Shown here: positions 33,619 through 41,970 of the stretch, piece by piece
How the letters are laid out: each line of letters opens with the position of its first letter
How positions within the stretch are numbered: position 1 is the stretch's first letter
Source of the DNA: Asticcacaulis solisilvae
GTDB taxonomy: Bacteria > Pseudomonadota > Alphaproteobacteria > Caulobacterales > Caulobacteraceae
Assembly (NCBI RefSeq): GCF_017875235.1
Contig: NZ_JAGGMI010000018.1
Coordinates: 1 to 64,000, forward strand
DNA length: 64,000 nucleotides
Direction of reading: 5' to 3'
Notes under the pieces: model-generated
What the model saw: only the letters and a program-made list of their open reading frames with translations
Database searches by the model: none
What the model was told of the DNA's origin: nothing
Program-made: the position numbers and the translations under genes

Positions 33619-33640
33619 AATAGTATCAATAGAAACTATT
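33619..33640. promoter_or_regulatory. Inverted repeat upstream of hpd
   Basis: AATAGTATC-AATA-GAAACTATT is a 22-bp dyad with one mismatch in 9-bp arms. It lies 15 bp upstream of the hpd start codon. Tyrosine-degradation operons of proteobacteria are typically controlled by MarR, IclR or AsnC regulators that bind such dyads. The regulator is not in this window. Confidence 0.5.
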
Positions 33641-33740
33641 ACGGTCTGGTCCTCCTGGCAACGCTTTTTTTGCAACTCGTATGTTAGAGCAGAGCAACCG
33701 CGTCAGCATAAACCGGGCAGTTTCAAAAGGAGTTCCAGCC

Positions 33741-34088
33741 ATGGCCGACCAGTACCCGCTCTACATTGCCTTGCGCGACCTGATGGTCCGCGCGGCGCCT
33801 GCCATGAAAATCGGCAAGGATGTGGTGGGCGAATGCACGGTCAATGTTCCGACCGCGACCATGGCGTCGAAGGACCCGATCTGGTTCGGCACGGTCCGCC
33901 TGGCCGGCAGCCGCGTCTCCTACTATCTGCCGCCGCTGGCCATGAAGGAAGGGCGCGACATTCCGGTTCCGGACGCGCTGAAGAGCCACGCCCAGAGCAA
34001 GACCTGCTTTGTATTCGACGCCATCGAGCCGGATCTGTTCGGCGAGTTGGAAAACGTCACCCGCACCGCCGCCAAGGCGTTCGGCTAG
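33741..34088 (+). CDS. Conserved small protein of unknown function
   Basis: A 115-residue soluble protein with no domain I recognise. It begins ADQYPLYIALRDLMVRAAPAMKIGKDV and contains VGECTVNVPT, FGTVRLAGSRVSYYLPPLAM and CFVFDAIEPDLFGELENVTRTA, suggesting an alpha/beta fold. A strong AAAGGAG RBS fixes the ATG at 33741. It is divergent from hpd, but no functional link is visible. Its TAG stop is the first codon of a dispersed repeat. Confidence 0.6.
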   Translation: MADQYPLYIALRDLMVRAAPAMKIGKDVVGECTVNVPTATMASKDPIWFGTVRLAGSRVSYYLPPLAMKEGRDIPVPDALKSHAQSKTCFVFDAIEPDLFGELENVTRTAAKAFG

Positions 34089-34175
34089 AGCGATATGGCG
34101 AAACGAAGTTCGGCGCAGCCAAAAGTGTAGGCGGTGATCGGTATGATGTTTCCACTTAAAATCATGCCGATCTAG
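34086..34175 (+). repeat. Dispersed repeat starting at a stop codon (copy 2)
   Basis: TAG-AGCGATATGGCGAAA opens the element, followed by AAAAGTGTAGGCGGT and a hairpin GATCGGTATGAT...ATCATGCCGATC around GTTTCCACTTAAA. Copy 1 at 7794-7897 has the same blocks in the same order and also begins at the TAG stop of its gene. Confidence 0.75.
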
Positions 34176-34219
34176 GACAAACTTTTTAATGAAGCCCGAA
34201 GGCGTAGTCCGATCCCGGA

Positions 34220-34594
34220 TTACGCCTTTGCCTTGCCCGTGCCCTTGTAGACCATGAAGGCGAAGACCAGAGCGCTGACAATGGTCACGACCGAGCCGAG
34301 GCCAACAACCGGCGCCGCCCATGGCATGACGGCGATCGAGCCATAAATGCCCGGGATGATCAGCAGCAGGCCCAGCAGCGCTATGCAGTAGTGCGCCAGG
34401 ATCAGCTTCGGCGACAGGTTGGGATGGCTGTTGTAGAACAGGCCGGCCAGGAACATCAAAACTCCGCCGATCAGGTTGAGGTGGCCGTGCACCGGCGCGT
34501 AGGTAAAGTCGTGCGTGCCGCCCATATAGGCGCCGAAACCCATCGACAGCACAAAAGCGATGACGCTGGTGCGCAGGAAAATAGTACCATTCAT
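34220..34594 (-). CDS. Small four-helix membrane protein, haem-copper-oxidase-like HxHLN motif
   Basis: A 124-residue protein with four hydrophobic segments (about 5-25, 40-55, 67-85, 92-115). PVHGHLNLIGGVLMFLAGLFYNSHP (about 34-58, by position) has the HxHLNL...G motif seen in short proteins related to the first helices of haem-copper oxidase subunit I. It probably sits in the inner membrane; the histidines may bind haem or metal, but this is not shown. Monocistronic by position. Confidence 0.6.
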   Translation of the reverse strand: MNGTIFLRTSVIAFVLSMGFGAYMGGTHDFTYAPVHGHLNLIGGVLMFLAGLFYNSHPNLSPKLILAHYCIALLGLLLIIPGIYGSIAVMPWAAPVVGLGSVVTIVSALVFAFMVYKGTGKAKA

Positions 34595-34731
34595 TAAGAG
34601 TGCCCCTGTTTATATAGCCCCGTTATTTATTACATCCGTAACGACCGCGAGGCAATCCCGTCGTTACACTTGCGGCCTCCGGCGTTCTGACGCACAGTGC
34701 GGGTAATAACAATTCAGGGAAGGCGTAAGGC

Positions 34732-35646
34732 ATGAGATTCGGTCGGTGGCTTGGAATGTGCGTGGGCGCGGTGGCTCTGGTGCTGGCCGGACACGCGGTC
34801 GCGGCAGACGGGAGCTACAAGCTGGCCGTCACCATCGACGACCTGCCGTCGCACGGCGCCCTGCCAGCCGGGATGACGCGGTCGGGCATCGCGAAAATGA
34901 CGCTCGACGCCTATGCGGCGCACAAGGTGCCGCGCGTCTATGGCTATATCAATTCCGTCCACCTCAAGGGCGATCCCGACAACGCCAAGGTGCTTCAGAT
35001 GTGGCGCGCCGCCGGCCATCCGCTCGGCAATCATCACGTCAGCCACGCCAGCGTCGACGCCGGCACGGCCGAGGACTTCATAAAAGGCATCGCGGCCAAT
35101 GAGCCGGTGCTGGCTGAGCTTATGCCCGGCGAAAACTGGCACTCCTTTCGCTATCCGTTCCTGAACGCCGGCGACGCGGCGCGCGGCCCGGCGGTGGCGG
35201 AATGGCTGAAGGCGCACGGCTACACCATTGCCGACGTGTCGATGTCGTTCAACGACTGGGCCTATACCGATACCCACGCGCGCTGCGTCGCCAAGGGCGA
35301 CACCGCCGCTGTCGAGACCATGAAGACCCGCTACATGGACGAGGTCCGGGCCCAGATCGCGCGCAGCAAGGCGGTGTCGCAGAAGGTCTATGGCCGGATG
35401 ATCCCCCAGGTCCTGCTGACCCATATCGGCGGATTCGGCGCCATCATGCTGCCGCAGGTCCTCGACGAACTGGAAAAGAGCGGCGCGAAATTCGTGACGC
35501 TGGAAGAGGTTCAAAGCGATGCCGCTTATGCCGAGCCGGGCCTGAAATCGGGCCTGGTCATGGAGCGGACCGCCCAGGCCAAAGGCATCGACATCTCGGC
35601 CATCGCGAACACCTCTGTGGCCGGCCTCGACCAGATGTGTCGCTGA
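34732..35646 (+). CDS. Exported polysaccharide deacetylase-family protein
   Basis: A 304-residue protein with a signal peptide (about 1-24, ending AVA) and a NodB-type domain: VTIDDLPSHG (catalytic Asp pair, motif 1), GHPLGNHHVSHASV (zinc histidines, motif 2) and SFRYPFLNAGD (motif 3). It should remove N- or O-acetyl groups from cell-wall or exported polysaccharide. LLTHIGGFG near 227 may be motif 5. A tetR gene begins 6 bp after its stop, likely co-transcribed. Confidence 0.88.
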   Translation: MRFGRWLGMCVGAVALVLAGHAVAADGSYKLAVTIDDLPSHGALPAGMTRSGIAKMTLDAYAAHKVPRVYGYINSVHLKGDPDNAKVLQMWRAAGHPLGNHHVSHASVDAGTAEDFIKGIAANEPVLAELMPGENWHSFRYPFLNAGDAARGPAVAEWLKAHGYTIADVSMSFNDWAYTDTHARCVAKGDTAAVETMKTRYMDEVRAQIARSKAVSQKVYGRMIPQVLLTHIGGFGAIMLPQVLDELEKSGAKFVTLEEVQSDAAYAEPGLKSGLVMERTAQAKGIDISAIANTSVAGLDQMCR

Positions 35647-35651
35647 TCCCA

Positions 35652-36314
35652 ATGTCCGCAAGCGTTGACACAGCCGCGCCATCAGGCTTAGCAAAGGATA
35701 TGAAATCCGAAAAACAGGCGGCGCGTCGCGAACAGATCCTTGATATTGCCAGTGAAATCTTCCTGCAGGAAGGTTATGCGGCCGCATCGGTGTCGACCAT
35801 TGCCGCGCGCGTCGGCGGTTCCAAGGGCACGCTCTACAGCTACTTCCGCAGCAAGGAGGAGCTGTTCGCGGCTTACGTAGAGCGCCACTGCGAGATCCAC
35901 CGCAACCAGATGAGCGAACTGCTCACCGACGAGGCCGAGGCGCGCGTCGTGCTGACCAAGTTCGCCAAGCGTTACCTGCGCATGTTCACCAGCGAACGCA
36001 CGCTCGCCAACTGGCGCGTCATTTCCGCCGAAAGCGCCAAGTCACCCGAAATCGGCCGGCTCTTCTACGAAACCGGGCCTTTGCGCGGGGCGAAACTGCT
36101 GGCTGAGTATCTGAACAAGGCCGTGGCGCGCGGGGAACTGAAGATCGACGACACGCTGCTGGCGGCGCACCAGTTCACTTCGCTGATCCATGGCCGGATG
36201 ATCAAGGCGATGTTGCTCAACTACATCGCGCCGCCGACCGATGCCGAAATCGACGCCGAGGTCGAAGCCGCCATGTTCGTTTTCTGCGCCGCCTATGGCG
36301 TAGCCAAGCCGTGA
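35652..36314 (+). CDS. TetR-family regulator
   Basis: A 220-residue TetR protein: the DNA-binding domain is ARREQILDIASEIFLQEGYAAASVSTIAARVGGSKGTLYSYFRSKEELFAAYV (about 25-77, by position), followed by an AefR-like C-terminal domain (YLRMFTSERTLANWRVISAES). Start is uncertain: ATG at 35652 lacks a clear RBS, and an in-frame ATG at 35700 follows AAAGGA too closely. It overlaps the next gene by 4 bp (GTGA). Targets unknown. Confidence 0.87.
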   Translation: MSASVDTAAPSGLAKDMKSEKQAARREQILDIASEIFLQEGYAAASVSTIAARVGGSKGTLYSYFRSKEELFAAYVERHCEIHRNQMSELLTDEAEARVVLTKFAKRYLRMFTSERTLANWRVISAESAKSPEIGRLFYETGPLRGAKLLAEYLNKAVARGELKIDDTLLAAHQFTSLIHGRMIKAMLLNYIAPPTDAEIDAEVEAAMFVFCAAYGVAKP

Positions 36315-36643
36315 AATGGCTGGCCGTCGCCGCGTTGTTGGTGATCCTGGCGACGCCGGCTGTCGCGGCGGACAAGCCGAACGGCCGGATGCAGGCCTGT
36401 ACGCAAGCCTGGCTGGAACGCCGGGACGCGGGGCAGGCGCAGGCTTACAAGCCGTTTCTGAAAACCTGCCTTGCCGATCCGGCTTCCGCCGCCACCAAAA
36501 CGGTCAAGGCAGGTGGCAAGGCGAAAAAGCGCGGACCGAACCGCATGAAGATCTGCGGCGCACAATGGAGGAAAATGAAGGCCGAAAGCCGGACAGGCGG
36601 GCAGAGCTACCGCGAGTTCTCCCGGACCTGTCTCAAGAGCTGA
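36311..36643 (+). CDS. Small secreted protein with two PsiF-like cysteine repeats
   Basis: A 110-residue protein with a signal peptide (1-19, ending AVA). It then has two similar units: RMQACTQAW...AYKPFLKTCL (about 26-54) and RMKICGAQW...SYREFSRTCL (about 78-108). Each has a Cys near the start, a Trp 4 residues on and a terminal CL, resembling the PsiF repeat. The linker is lysine-rich. GTG start overlaps the tetR stop by 4 bp. Function unknown. Confidence 0.6.
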   Translation: MKWLAVAALLVILATPAVAADKPNGRMQACTQAWLERRDAGQAQAYKPFLKTCLADPASAATKTVKAGGKAKKRGPNRMKICGAQWRKMKAESRTGGQSYREFSRTCLKS

Positions 36644-36646
36644 GCC

Positions 36647-37813
36647 TTACTCGCGCAGCGAATTCACCAGGTTGAACACCATTTCCTTGGCGGTGTCGTC
36701 GTGGCCTTCCTGGGCGACGCCGTACAGGGTCTGCATGACGTTTTCGGCGATCGGTTGGACGCTGACATGGTCGGAAACTTCGAAAATGCCGGGAAGTAGC
36801 GCCTTGCGCACCTCGTTGTCGTCGACCAGGGCCTCGGTGATTTTCTCGCCTTCGCGTAAACCGGTGAAGACGATCTTGATATCTTTCTCCGGCGTCAGGC
36901 CATAGAGCCTGATCATGCGCGTGGCCAGGTCGTAGATGCGCACCGGCTCACCCATCTCGAGGATATACAGGCCGGAATGATTTTCGGGCGTCTGGGCGTT
37001 GGTCATCGCTGCGGTCAGGACAAGCTGTACCGCCTCGAAGATCGTCATGAAATAACGCTCGGCATCCTTGTCCGTCAGGGTGATCGGGCCGCCGCGCTCG
37101 ATCTGCGACCGGAACAGCGGCACGACGGAGCCGGTCGACCCCAGGACATTGCCGAAACGTACGACGCAGGCCTGATGCGAATCGGTGATCTGGCTGCGGA
37201 TCAGGTGTTCGGCCATGCGCTTGGTCGCGCCCATCAGCGACGACGGCGCCACAGCCTTGTCCGACGAGATCAGGACCAGTTGCTTGACGCCGGCGGCCTT
37301 GGCGGCGTCGATGACGTATTGCGTACCTAAAACATTGGTCAGCACGGCTTCGCACGGATTGAGCTCGACCATCGGCACGTGCTTCAGCGCCGCGGCGTGG
37401 AAGATGACATCCGGCGCCTGCGCCTTGACGACGGCGGCCAGGCGCTCCTTGCGGCGGATGCTGCACAGGATGGGCTGGGCGTGCGTCGTGCCGAACTGTT
37501 CGCGAATCGCGCGATCGATTTCGTAGAGCGCCAGTTCCGAGTGATCGACGAGCGTAACGTGGGCCGCGCCGAGACTTAAAGCCTGCTTGCAGATTTCCGA
37601 GCCAATCGAGCCGCCGGCGCCTGTGACCAGTATGCGTTTACCGGCATAAAAGCTGCGCAGGCCCTCCGTGTCCAGCTCAACCTGCGGGCGGTGCAGAAGC
37701 ACCTTGAACGACGCAGGGTCGCTCGGGTCGGGCAGGACCAGCGGGGGAGGAGATTTTCCAAAAGCGGCAAGCCGGGCAAGGAAACGCAGCAGTCTGTAGT
37801 TCGAGGCGCCCAT
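36647..37813 (-). CDS. CapD/WbpM-type nucleotide-sugar dehydratase lacking the membrane domain
   Basis: A 388-residue SDR protein. Residues about 1-60 are unassigned; the core has the NAD loop VTGAGGSIGSEICKQAL, the SSDKAVAPSSLMGATKR block in which the usual YxxxK is MxxxK, as in WbpM/CapD UDP-GlcNAc 4,6-dehydratases, and the HAAALKHVPMVE helix. Full-size relatives (600 residues or more) have four N-terminal transmembrane helices; none is here. It probably makes a 4-keto-6-deoxy sugar for surface polysaccharide. A TTG at 37873 would add 20 residues; I use the ATG. It is convergent with the PsiF-like gene, 3 bp apart. Confidence 0.85.
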   Translation of the reverse strand: MGASNYRLLRFLARLAAFGKSPPPLVLPDPSDPASFKVLLHRPQVELDTEGLRSFYAGKRILVTGAGGSIGSEICKQALSLGAAHVTLVDHSELALYEIDRAIREQFGTTHAQPILCSIRRKERLAAVVKAQAPDVIFHAAALKHVPMVELNPCEAVLTNVLGTQYVIDAAKAAGVKQLVLISSDKAVAPSSLMGATKRMAEHLIRSQITDSHQACVVRFGNVLGSTGSVVPLFRSQIERGGPITLTDKDAERYFMTIFEAVQLVLTAAMTNAQTPENHSGLYILEMGEPVRIYDLATRMIRLYGLTPEKDIKIVFTGLREGEKITEALVDDNEVRKALLPGIFEVSDHVSVQPIAENVMQTLYGVAQEGHDDTAKEMVFNLVNSLRE

Positions 37814-37954
37814 CTGAGTCCGGCTTGGTAAAACTGAGGCCTTGTATTGAGCCGAGGATAGGTGTTTTAGCAAGGGGGGAACGCCTGAAACCGCTGAATT
37901 TTTTAAAGGAGCGGTGCGCGAAGTTGCGTTAATCTGTCCGCGCGGGAGAATGTT

Positions 37955-38200
37955 GTGATCGAAGTGCTGTTTTTTGGCAAGATGGCGGATGTGGCGGGCC
38001 GGCGATCACTCACGATCGGCGTCCCGGATGGCGGAACGCTGCACGTATTGCGAGACCGGATTTTTGCTGACGCCCTCGCGCAGGGGCAGGTGACAGCGCA
38101 GGACATTCGCATGAGTGTCAATAAGGTCGTCGCGACTTCGGATCGGCGCATCGATGACGGTGACGAAGTGGCCTTTTTTTCGATCTTTTCGGGGGGATGA
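37955..38200 (+). CDS. moaD: Molybdopterin synthase small subunit
   Basis: An 81-residue ubiquitin-fold sulphur carrier ending in the required Gly-Gly (FSIFSGG). It starts with [17 protein letters not shown] is the classic MoaD tail; the C-terminal glycine is thiocarboxylated by MoeB and donates sulphur to precursor Z through MoaE. The stop overlaps the moaE start by 4 bp, and moaE in turn overlaps moaC by 4 bp, so the three are tightly coupled. Confidence 0.95.
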   Translation: MIEVLFFGKMADVAGRRSLTIGVPDGGTLHVLRDRIFADALAQGQVTAQDIRMSVNKVVATSDRRIDDGDEVAFFSIFSGG

Positions 38201-38652
38201 TGGCCCGGCTCGATGTGCGATTGCTGGAGGACGGCCTGGATCCGGCGGCGGCCTATGCCGTCTTCGACCGTGCCGAAGGCTCTGCCGGGGCCGTGGTCAG
38301 CTTTACCGGCGTGGTGCGCGGTGAAAGCGGCGCGGTCGATTATCTTTTCCTCGACTGGTATCCCGGCATGACCGAGGCATCGCTCCAGGAGATCGCCGAA
38401 GCCGCCGCCCAGCGTTTCGACATCACGGCGCTGAGCGTCCTGCACCGTTGCGGCAAGGTCATGGCGGGCGAGACCATCGTCTTCGTCGCCGCCGCCAGTG
38501 CGCATCGGCGCGCGGCCTTCGAAGCGGCCGACTACGCCATGGACCGGTTGAAATCCGAGGCGGCCCTGTGGAAGCGCGAAGCGGGTCGGGACGGGGAACA
38601 CTGGGTGGAACCGCGCGCCGCCGACGCCAAAGATCTCAAGAGGTGGACATGA
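38197..38652 (+). CDS. moaE: Molybdopterin synthase large subunit
   Basis: A 151-residue catalytic subunit of molybdopterin synthase. [13 protein letters not shown] (about 31-43), the [12 protein letters not shown] dimer segment, [49 protein letters not shown] (about 81-129, by position) with its conserved lysines, and W near GEHWVEP are all present. Two adjacent ATGs (38197 and 38200) are possible starts; the first gives the 4-bp overlap with moaD. Confidence 0.96.
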   Translation: MMARLDVRLLEDGLDPAAAYAVFDRAEGSAGAVVSFTGVVRGESGAVDYLFLDWYPGMTEASLQEIAEAAAQRFDITALSVLHRCGKVMAGETIVFVAAASAHRRAAFEAADYAMDRLKSEAALWKREAGRDGEHWVEPRAADAKDLKRWT

Positions 38653-39122
38653 GCGACCTGACGCATCTCGACGAAGCCGGCCGCGCCCGCATGGTCGATG
38701 TTTCCGACAAAGCCGTGACGGCCCGGACCGCCAGGGCCGCGGGCCGGCTCGTCTGCGCCGCAGGGACGGTGACCCTGGTGCGCGAAGGCCGGACGCCCAA
38801 GGGCGCGGTGGTCACGACGGCGGAGCTGGCCGGCATCATGGCCGCCAAGCGAACCGCCGACCTGATCCCGCTGTGTCATCCGTTGGCGCTGACCAAGGTC
38901 GCTGTCGTCATCACCGAGAATGCCAGCCTGCCAGGCTTCGATATTTCGGCCGAGGTCAGGACGTCGGGGCAGACGGGCGTGGAGATGGAAGCACTGACGG
39001 CCGTCAGCGTGGCGGCGCTTACCCTTTACGACATGCTGAAAGCGGTCGATAAGGCCATGCGCATCGAAGGTCTGGAGGTTCTGTCGAAAACCGGCGGAAA
39101 GTCGGACGGATGGCCGGCATAG
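38649..39122 (+). CDS. moaC: Cyclic pyranopterin monophosphate synthase
   Basis: A 157-residue enzyme that, with MoaA, turns GTP into cyclic pyranopterin. [13 protein letters not shown] and [25 protein letters not shown] are the family signatures, and the KSGGKSGxW-like end appears as KTGGKSDGW. The start ATG overlaps the moaE stop by 4 bp. moaA is not in this window. A strong stem-loop follows 20 bp after the stop codon. Confidence 0.96.
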   Translation: MSDLTHLDEAGRARMVDVSDKAVTARTARAAGRLVCAAGTVTLVREGRTPKGAVVTTAELAGIMAAKRTADLIPLCHPLALTKVAVVITENASLPGFDISAEVRTSGQTGVEMEALTAVSVAALTLYDMLKAVDKAMRIEGLEVLSKTGGKSDGWPA

Positions 39123-39141
39123 ACCCCGCCTCATGCTATAC

Positions 39142-39173
39142 GGCCGCCGGACGGGTTGGAACGTCCGGCGGCC
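39142..39173 (+). terminator. Stem-loop after moaDEC
   Basis: GGCCGCCGGACG (39142-39153) and CGTCCGGCGGCC (39162-39173) form a perfect 12-bp stem with loop GGTTGGAA, starting 20 bp after the moaC stop. No T-run follows, so it may stabilise the mRNA end rather than act as a classic terminator. Confidence 0.6.
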
Positions 39174-39416
39174 TGAAAGCGCCCGGCAATAATTAAAGTA
39201 ACGCCGGCAGCGAAGCATTTTTGATCGCAACGCACAATACGTTTTTCGTTCATCTGAGCGCCACAATTGCCGTAACGGTGAGGTAAGTTGTTGCATCCGC
39301 CGCATCGCGTGTAGCCTCGCGCACACAAGTTGGCGATGACATTCATATTTGAACATCAGCGCCAGCTTGTTTTCGCCGAAGCGATATCTAGCCGAAAGCC
39401 GCTTAGATGTTCGGCT

Positions 39417-41279
39417 TTAGAATAGACGCGTGCGAACCCCGACCCACAGCCGGCGGCCGAGCTGGCTGTAGCCGGCGGCGGTCTCATAGCGCTGGTCGGT
39501 CAGGTTCTCGATGCGGCCATAGAGCTCGACCCGGTCGTTCAACTTGTAACGCGCGCGAAGGTCCGTGACCGTATAGGCGTCTAGCGGAACCGTGTTGGCA
39601 GAGTTATCGAAGGCATCGCCGGCGTGACGCAGGCCAATCGCCAGGTTCACGGCATCGCTGACGTCGTAGCTGAGGTCCAGATTGGCCAGCAGATTCGGCT
39701 TGCGTGCCAGCTCCTTGCCTTCCAGACCCACGGACTCGTTGCGGGTATTGAGCGCCGTCACGTTGCCGCGCACATGCAGGCGATCGCTGATATCCTGCGC
39801 CCATTCCAGCTCGACGCCATTGGCTTCGGACTTGTCGATATTGGCGTAGAAGCCGAACGGATGCGTGGCGCACAGGGCGGCCGTCGCCGGCCAGCAGCTG
39901 TCGAAGCCGATCAGGTTGTCGATATTGCGGGTAAAAGCCGTCACCGACACCTGACCGGTGGCGAAGCTGTAATCGAAACCGCCATCGATGGTCAGGGCCT
40001 TTTCGGGCTCCAGCTCCAGATTGCCGTAATCGCTATAGAGCTGATAGAGGCTCGGCACCTTGACGCCCTGGCCGGCGCTGGCGCGGAAACGCCACTGGCC
40101 GGCCGGAACGGCGACCGACGCCTGGACGATGTCCTGGCCACCAAAGCTCGACGACTCGTCGTGGCGGGCGCTGAGGGCCACGCTGGCCACGCCGAAATCG
40201 TGACGCACCTGGCCGTAGACGCTGGTCAGGTCCTGGTCGGCGGTCTGCTGCGGCGTCCAGGTGGACTCGGTGCGCATTTCGTCCTTCTGGTGGCGCAGGC
40301 CCGCCAGCAGGCGCGTGGCGTCGGAGGCGCGATAGACGAGGTGATAATCCGCCGTCAGCGAATGGCCCCGACCTTCAAAGGTCGGGGTGCGGGTGGCGTC
40401 GAAAAGCTTGCGCTCGGTCTCGGTCGCGCTCAGCGACAGGGTGTGTTCGATGCGCTCGGACCGCGCCGTCAATCCGGCGGCCAGAAGCGTTGTGTCGCTC
40501 AGCGAGGTATCGTCGGTGTCAGTGAAATTGAAGTTGATGTCGTAGCCGTCGACTTCGCTGTAATTGTGCGTTTTCGCGGCCAGGCCGGTCCAGGTGACGT
40601 GGTCCGTCACGGCATAGCTCAAGCGTGCGCTCAGTTGTGTCTGGGTAAAGCCATCGGTTTCGGTGCCGCTGGCCGCAGCCGACACGCCGCGATCATTGAG
40701 ACCTGACGCAAAGACGCGCCAGTTCAGACGACCGGCCTTACCGCCGACGCCGAGACGCGCCGAGCCATAGTGATCGAAACCTTCGACGGCCAGATCGCCT
40801 TCCAGCGCCTTTGTCGCGCGACGCGTGGTGATGCTGACGACGCCGCCGACGGCGCCCGAGCCCCAAAGGGTCGACAGCGGGCCGCGCAGGACTTCGATGC
40901 GTTCGGCGTCGCCGGTCGACAGGACACCGAGATCGACACCGCCGCCGACTTGGGACGGATCGTTCAGGGCGATGCCGTCTAGCAGATACAGCACCTGGTC
41001 GGCGCCGGCGCCACGGATGCTGGAGGCGCCTGAGGCCCCCGGACCGCCATTGGCGACGATATGCAGGTCGGTGGTGCGCGCCAGCAGGTCGCTGACCGAC
41101 AGGGATTGATAGGACTTGATGTCGGCGTCGGTCAGGACGTCGACGGCCTGGCCGATCTTCGATACGGGCAAGGCTTCGCGCGTGACGGTGACGACGACGT
41201 CTTCGCCATCAGCATAGGCAAGGGGAGGGGACAGCAGCGCCAGCGAGGACGCGCCGAGGATAAGGATATTCTTCAACAT
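39417..41279 (-). CDS. btuB: TonB-dependent vitamin B12 receptor, BtuB-like
   Basis: A 620-residue outer-membrane receptor. It has a signal peptide (1-22, ending AYA), a short TonB-box-like DVVVTVTRE, a plug domain (LPVSKIGQAVDVL to VLRGPLSTLWGSGAVGGVVSITTR), and a 22-strand barrel ending LWVGVRTRLF with C-terminal Phe. The VEVLRGP-type motif and RGAGADQVLYLLDGI are typical of BtuB and siderophore receptors. A cobalamin riboswitch directly upstream makes cobalamin or a corrinoid the substrate. I chose the ATG at 41279, where the signal peptide starts; the earlier in-frame start lies in the leader. Confidence 0.9.
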   Translation of the reverse strand: MLKNILILGASSLALLSPPLAYADGEDVVVTVTREALPVSKIGQAVDVLTDADIKSYQSLSVSDLLARTTDLHIVANGGPGASGASSIRGAGADQVLYLLDGIALNDPSQVGGGVDLGVLSTGDAERIEVLRGPLSTLWGSGAVGGVVSITTRRATKALEGDLAVEGFDHYGSARLGVGGKAGRLNWRVFASGLNDRGVSAAASGTETDGFTQTQLSARLSYAVTDHVTWTGLAAKTHNYSEVDGYDINFNFTDTDDTSLSDTTLLAAGLTARSERIEHTLSLSATETERKLFDATRTPTFEGRGHSLTADYHLVYRASDATRLLAGLRHQKDEMRTESTWTPQQTADQDLTSVYGQVRHDFGVASVALSARHDESSSFGGQDIVQASVAVPAGQWRFRASAGQGVKVPSLYQLYSDYGNLELEPEKALTIDGGFDYSFATGQVSVTAFTRNIDNLIGFDSCWPATAALCATHPFGFYANIDKSEANGVELEWAQDISDRLHVRGNVTALNTRNESVGLEGKELARKPNLLANLDLSYDVSDAVNLAIGLRHAGDAFDNSANTVPLDAYTVTDLRARYKLNDRVELYGRIENLTDQRYETAAGYSQLGRRLWVGVRTRLF

Positions 41280-41301
41280 GGAACGGTTTCTTTCCGCCAG
41301 A

Positions 41302-41349
41302 AGACGAGAGCCGACTGTCCTGGGACTACGGCTCACAAACACATCGTCT
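41302..41349 (-). promoter_or_regulatory. Hairpin between the riboswitch and btuB
   Basis: On the btuB mRNA, AGACGA (41349-41344) pairs with TCGTCT (41307-41302), and inside it GAGCCG (41334-41329) pairs with CGGCTC (41313-41308). The hairpin ends about 20 nt before the start codon. It is well placed to be the expression platform of the cobalamin riboswitch; no U-run is present, so control of translation is more likely than termination. Confidence 0.45.
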
Positions 41350-41403
41350 TTCGAGAGGCTTCTCGCTCGCCCGGCACACCTCGACCAGGGCAAAGGACGA
41401 CAG

Positions 41404-41580
41404 CCATGGCAGGTTTCCTGACTTGCGTCTCAGACGCCCGACGCCGTCTTCCCCGCGGATGCAGGTGACGTGTGGCGGCGGGCTTAACGCTTACAGTTGC
41501 GAGGACAGTCCGGGATTTCCACCCGGTTCCCTATTATCTTCCCCTTCGGGAAGCACCATTGGCACGGCGCCGCCTTACGG
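41404..41580 (-). ncRNA. Cobalamin riboswitch upstream of btuB
   Basis: Read on the minus strand, the conserved blocks occur in order: GGTGC near 41555, AATAGGGAA near 41530, a GGTGGAAATCC stretch near 41515, GCAACTGTAAG near 41490, GGGGAAGACGGC near 41445, and the B12 box AAGTCAGGAAACCTGCC (41424-41408). This is the full class-I adenosylcobalamin aptamer layout. It lies about 130 nt upstream of the btuB start, so the receptor is switched off by cobalamin. Ends are approximate. Confidence 0.88.
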
Positions 41581-41633
41581 TGCGCGCGTTCGAGCGTCAA
41601 GCGGCGGGCAGAGGATTTTCGCGAGTGTGGGTT

Positions 41634-41906
41634 TCACGCCTCAGCCGGCGTCTTTGCCTGGATGCTGAGGGCGTGGACAGGACCGGCCAGTTCCTCGGCC
41701 AGTATGGTGTTTACCCGCCGCTGACGCGCCACGCGGCTCAGCCCCTCGAAGGCGGATGACACGATAAGCACGGAAAAATGACTCTCGCCCCCTTCACGCG
41801 CGCCCGAATGCCCACTATGTTTGGCGCTGTCGTCTTGGATATCAAGGCGCACCGGGGCAAGGGCTGATTCCAGCTTCGATCGGATACGATCAGCGATTTC
41901 ACCCAT
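41634..41906 (-). CDS. BolA-family protein
   Basis: A 90-residue BolA-type protein: ADRIRSKLESALAPVRLDIQDDSAKHSGH (long N-terminal region), HFSVLIVSSAFEGLSRVARQRRVNTILAEEL, and the terminal GPVHALSI with the conserved histidine. The longer loop makes it the BolA1/BolA2-like form, as opposed to the shorter copy at 9769. A GTG at 41918 is a possible earlier start; the ATG at 41906 has GAGG 6 bp upstream. It is divergent from the J-domain gene, the usual alphaproteobacterial arrangement. Confidence 0.88.
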   Translation of the reverse strand: MGEIADRIRSKLESALAPVRLDIQDDSAKHSGHSGAREGGESHFSVLIVSSAFEGLSRVARQRRVNTILAEELAGPVHALSIQAKTPAEA

Positions 41907-41970
41907 ATTCGGCCTCACACGTCAGATATAATTCAGCAGTTATTATGCTTTCAGGGTGATATCTCATCAT

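Noticed and set aside
39131-39346. A 71-codon cysteine-rich frame in the moaC-btuB gap
   Set aside because: No RBS, no recognisable family, and it contains the perfect stem-loop after moaC; it is most likely chance.
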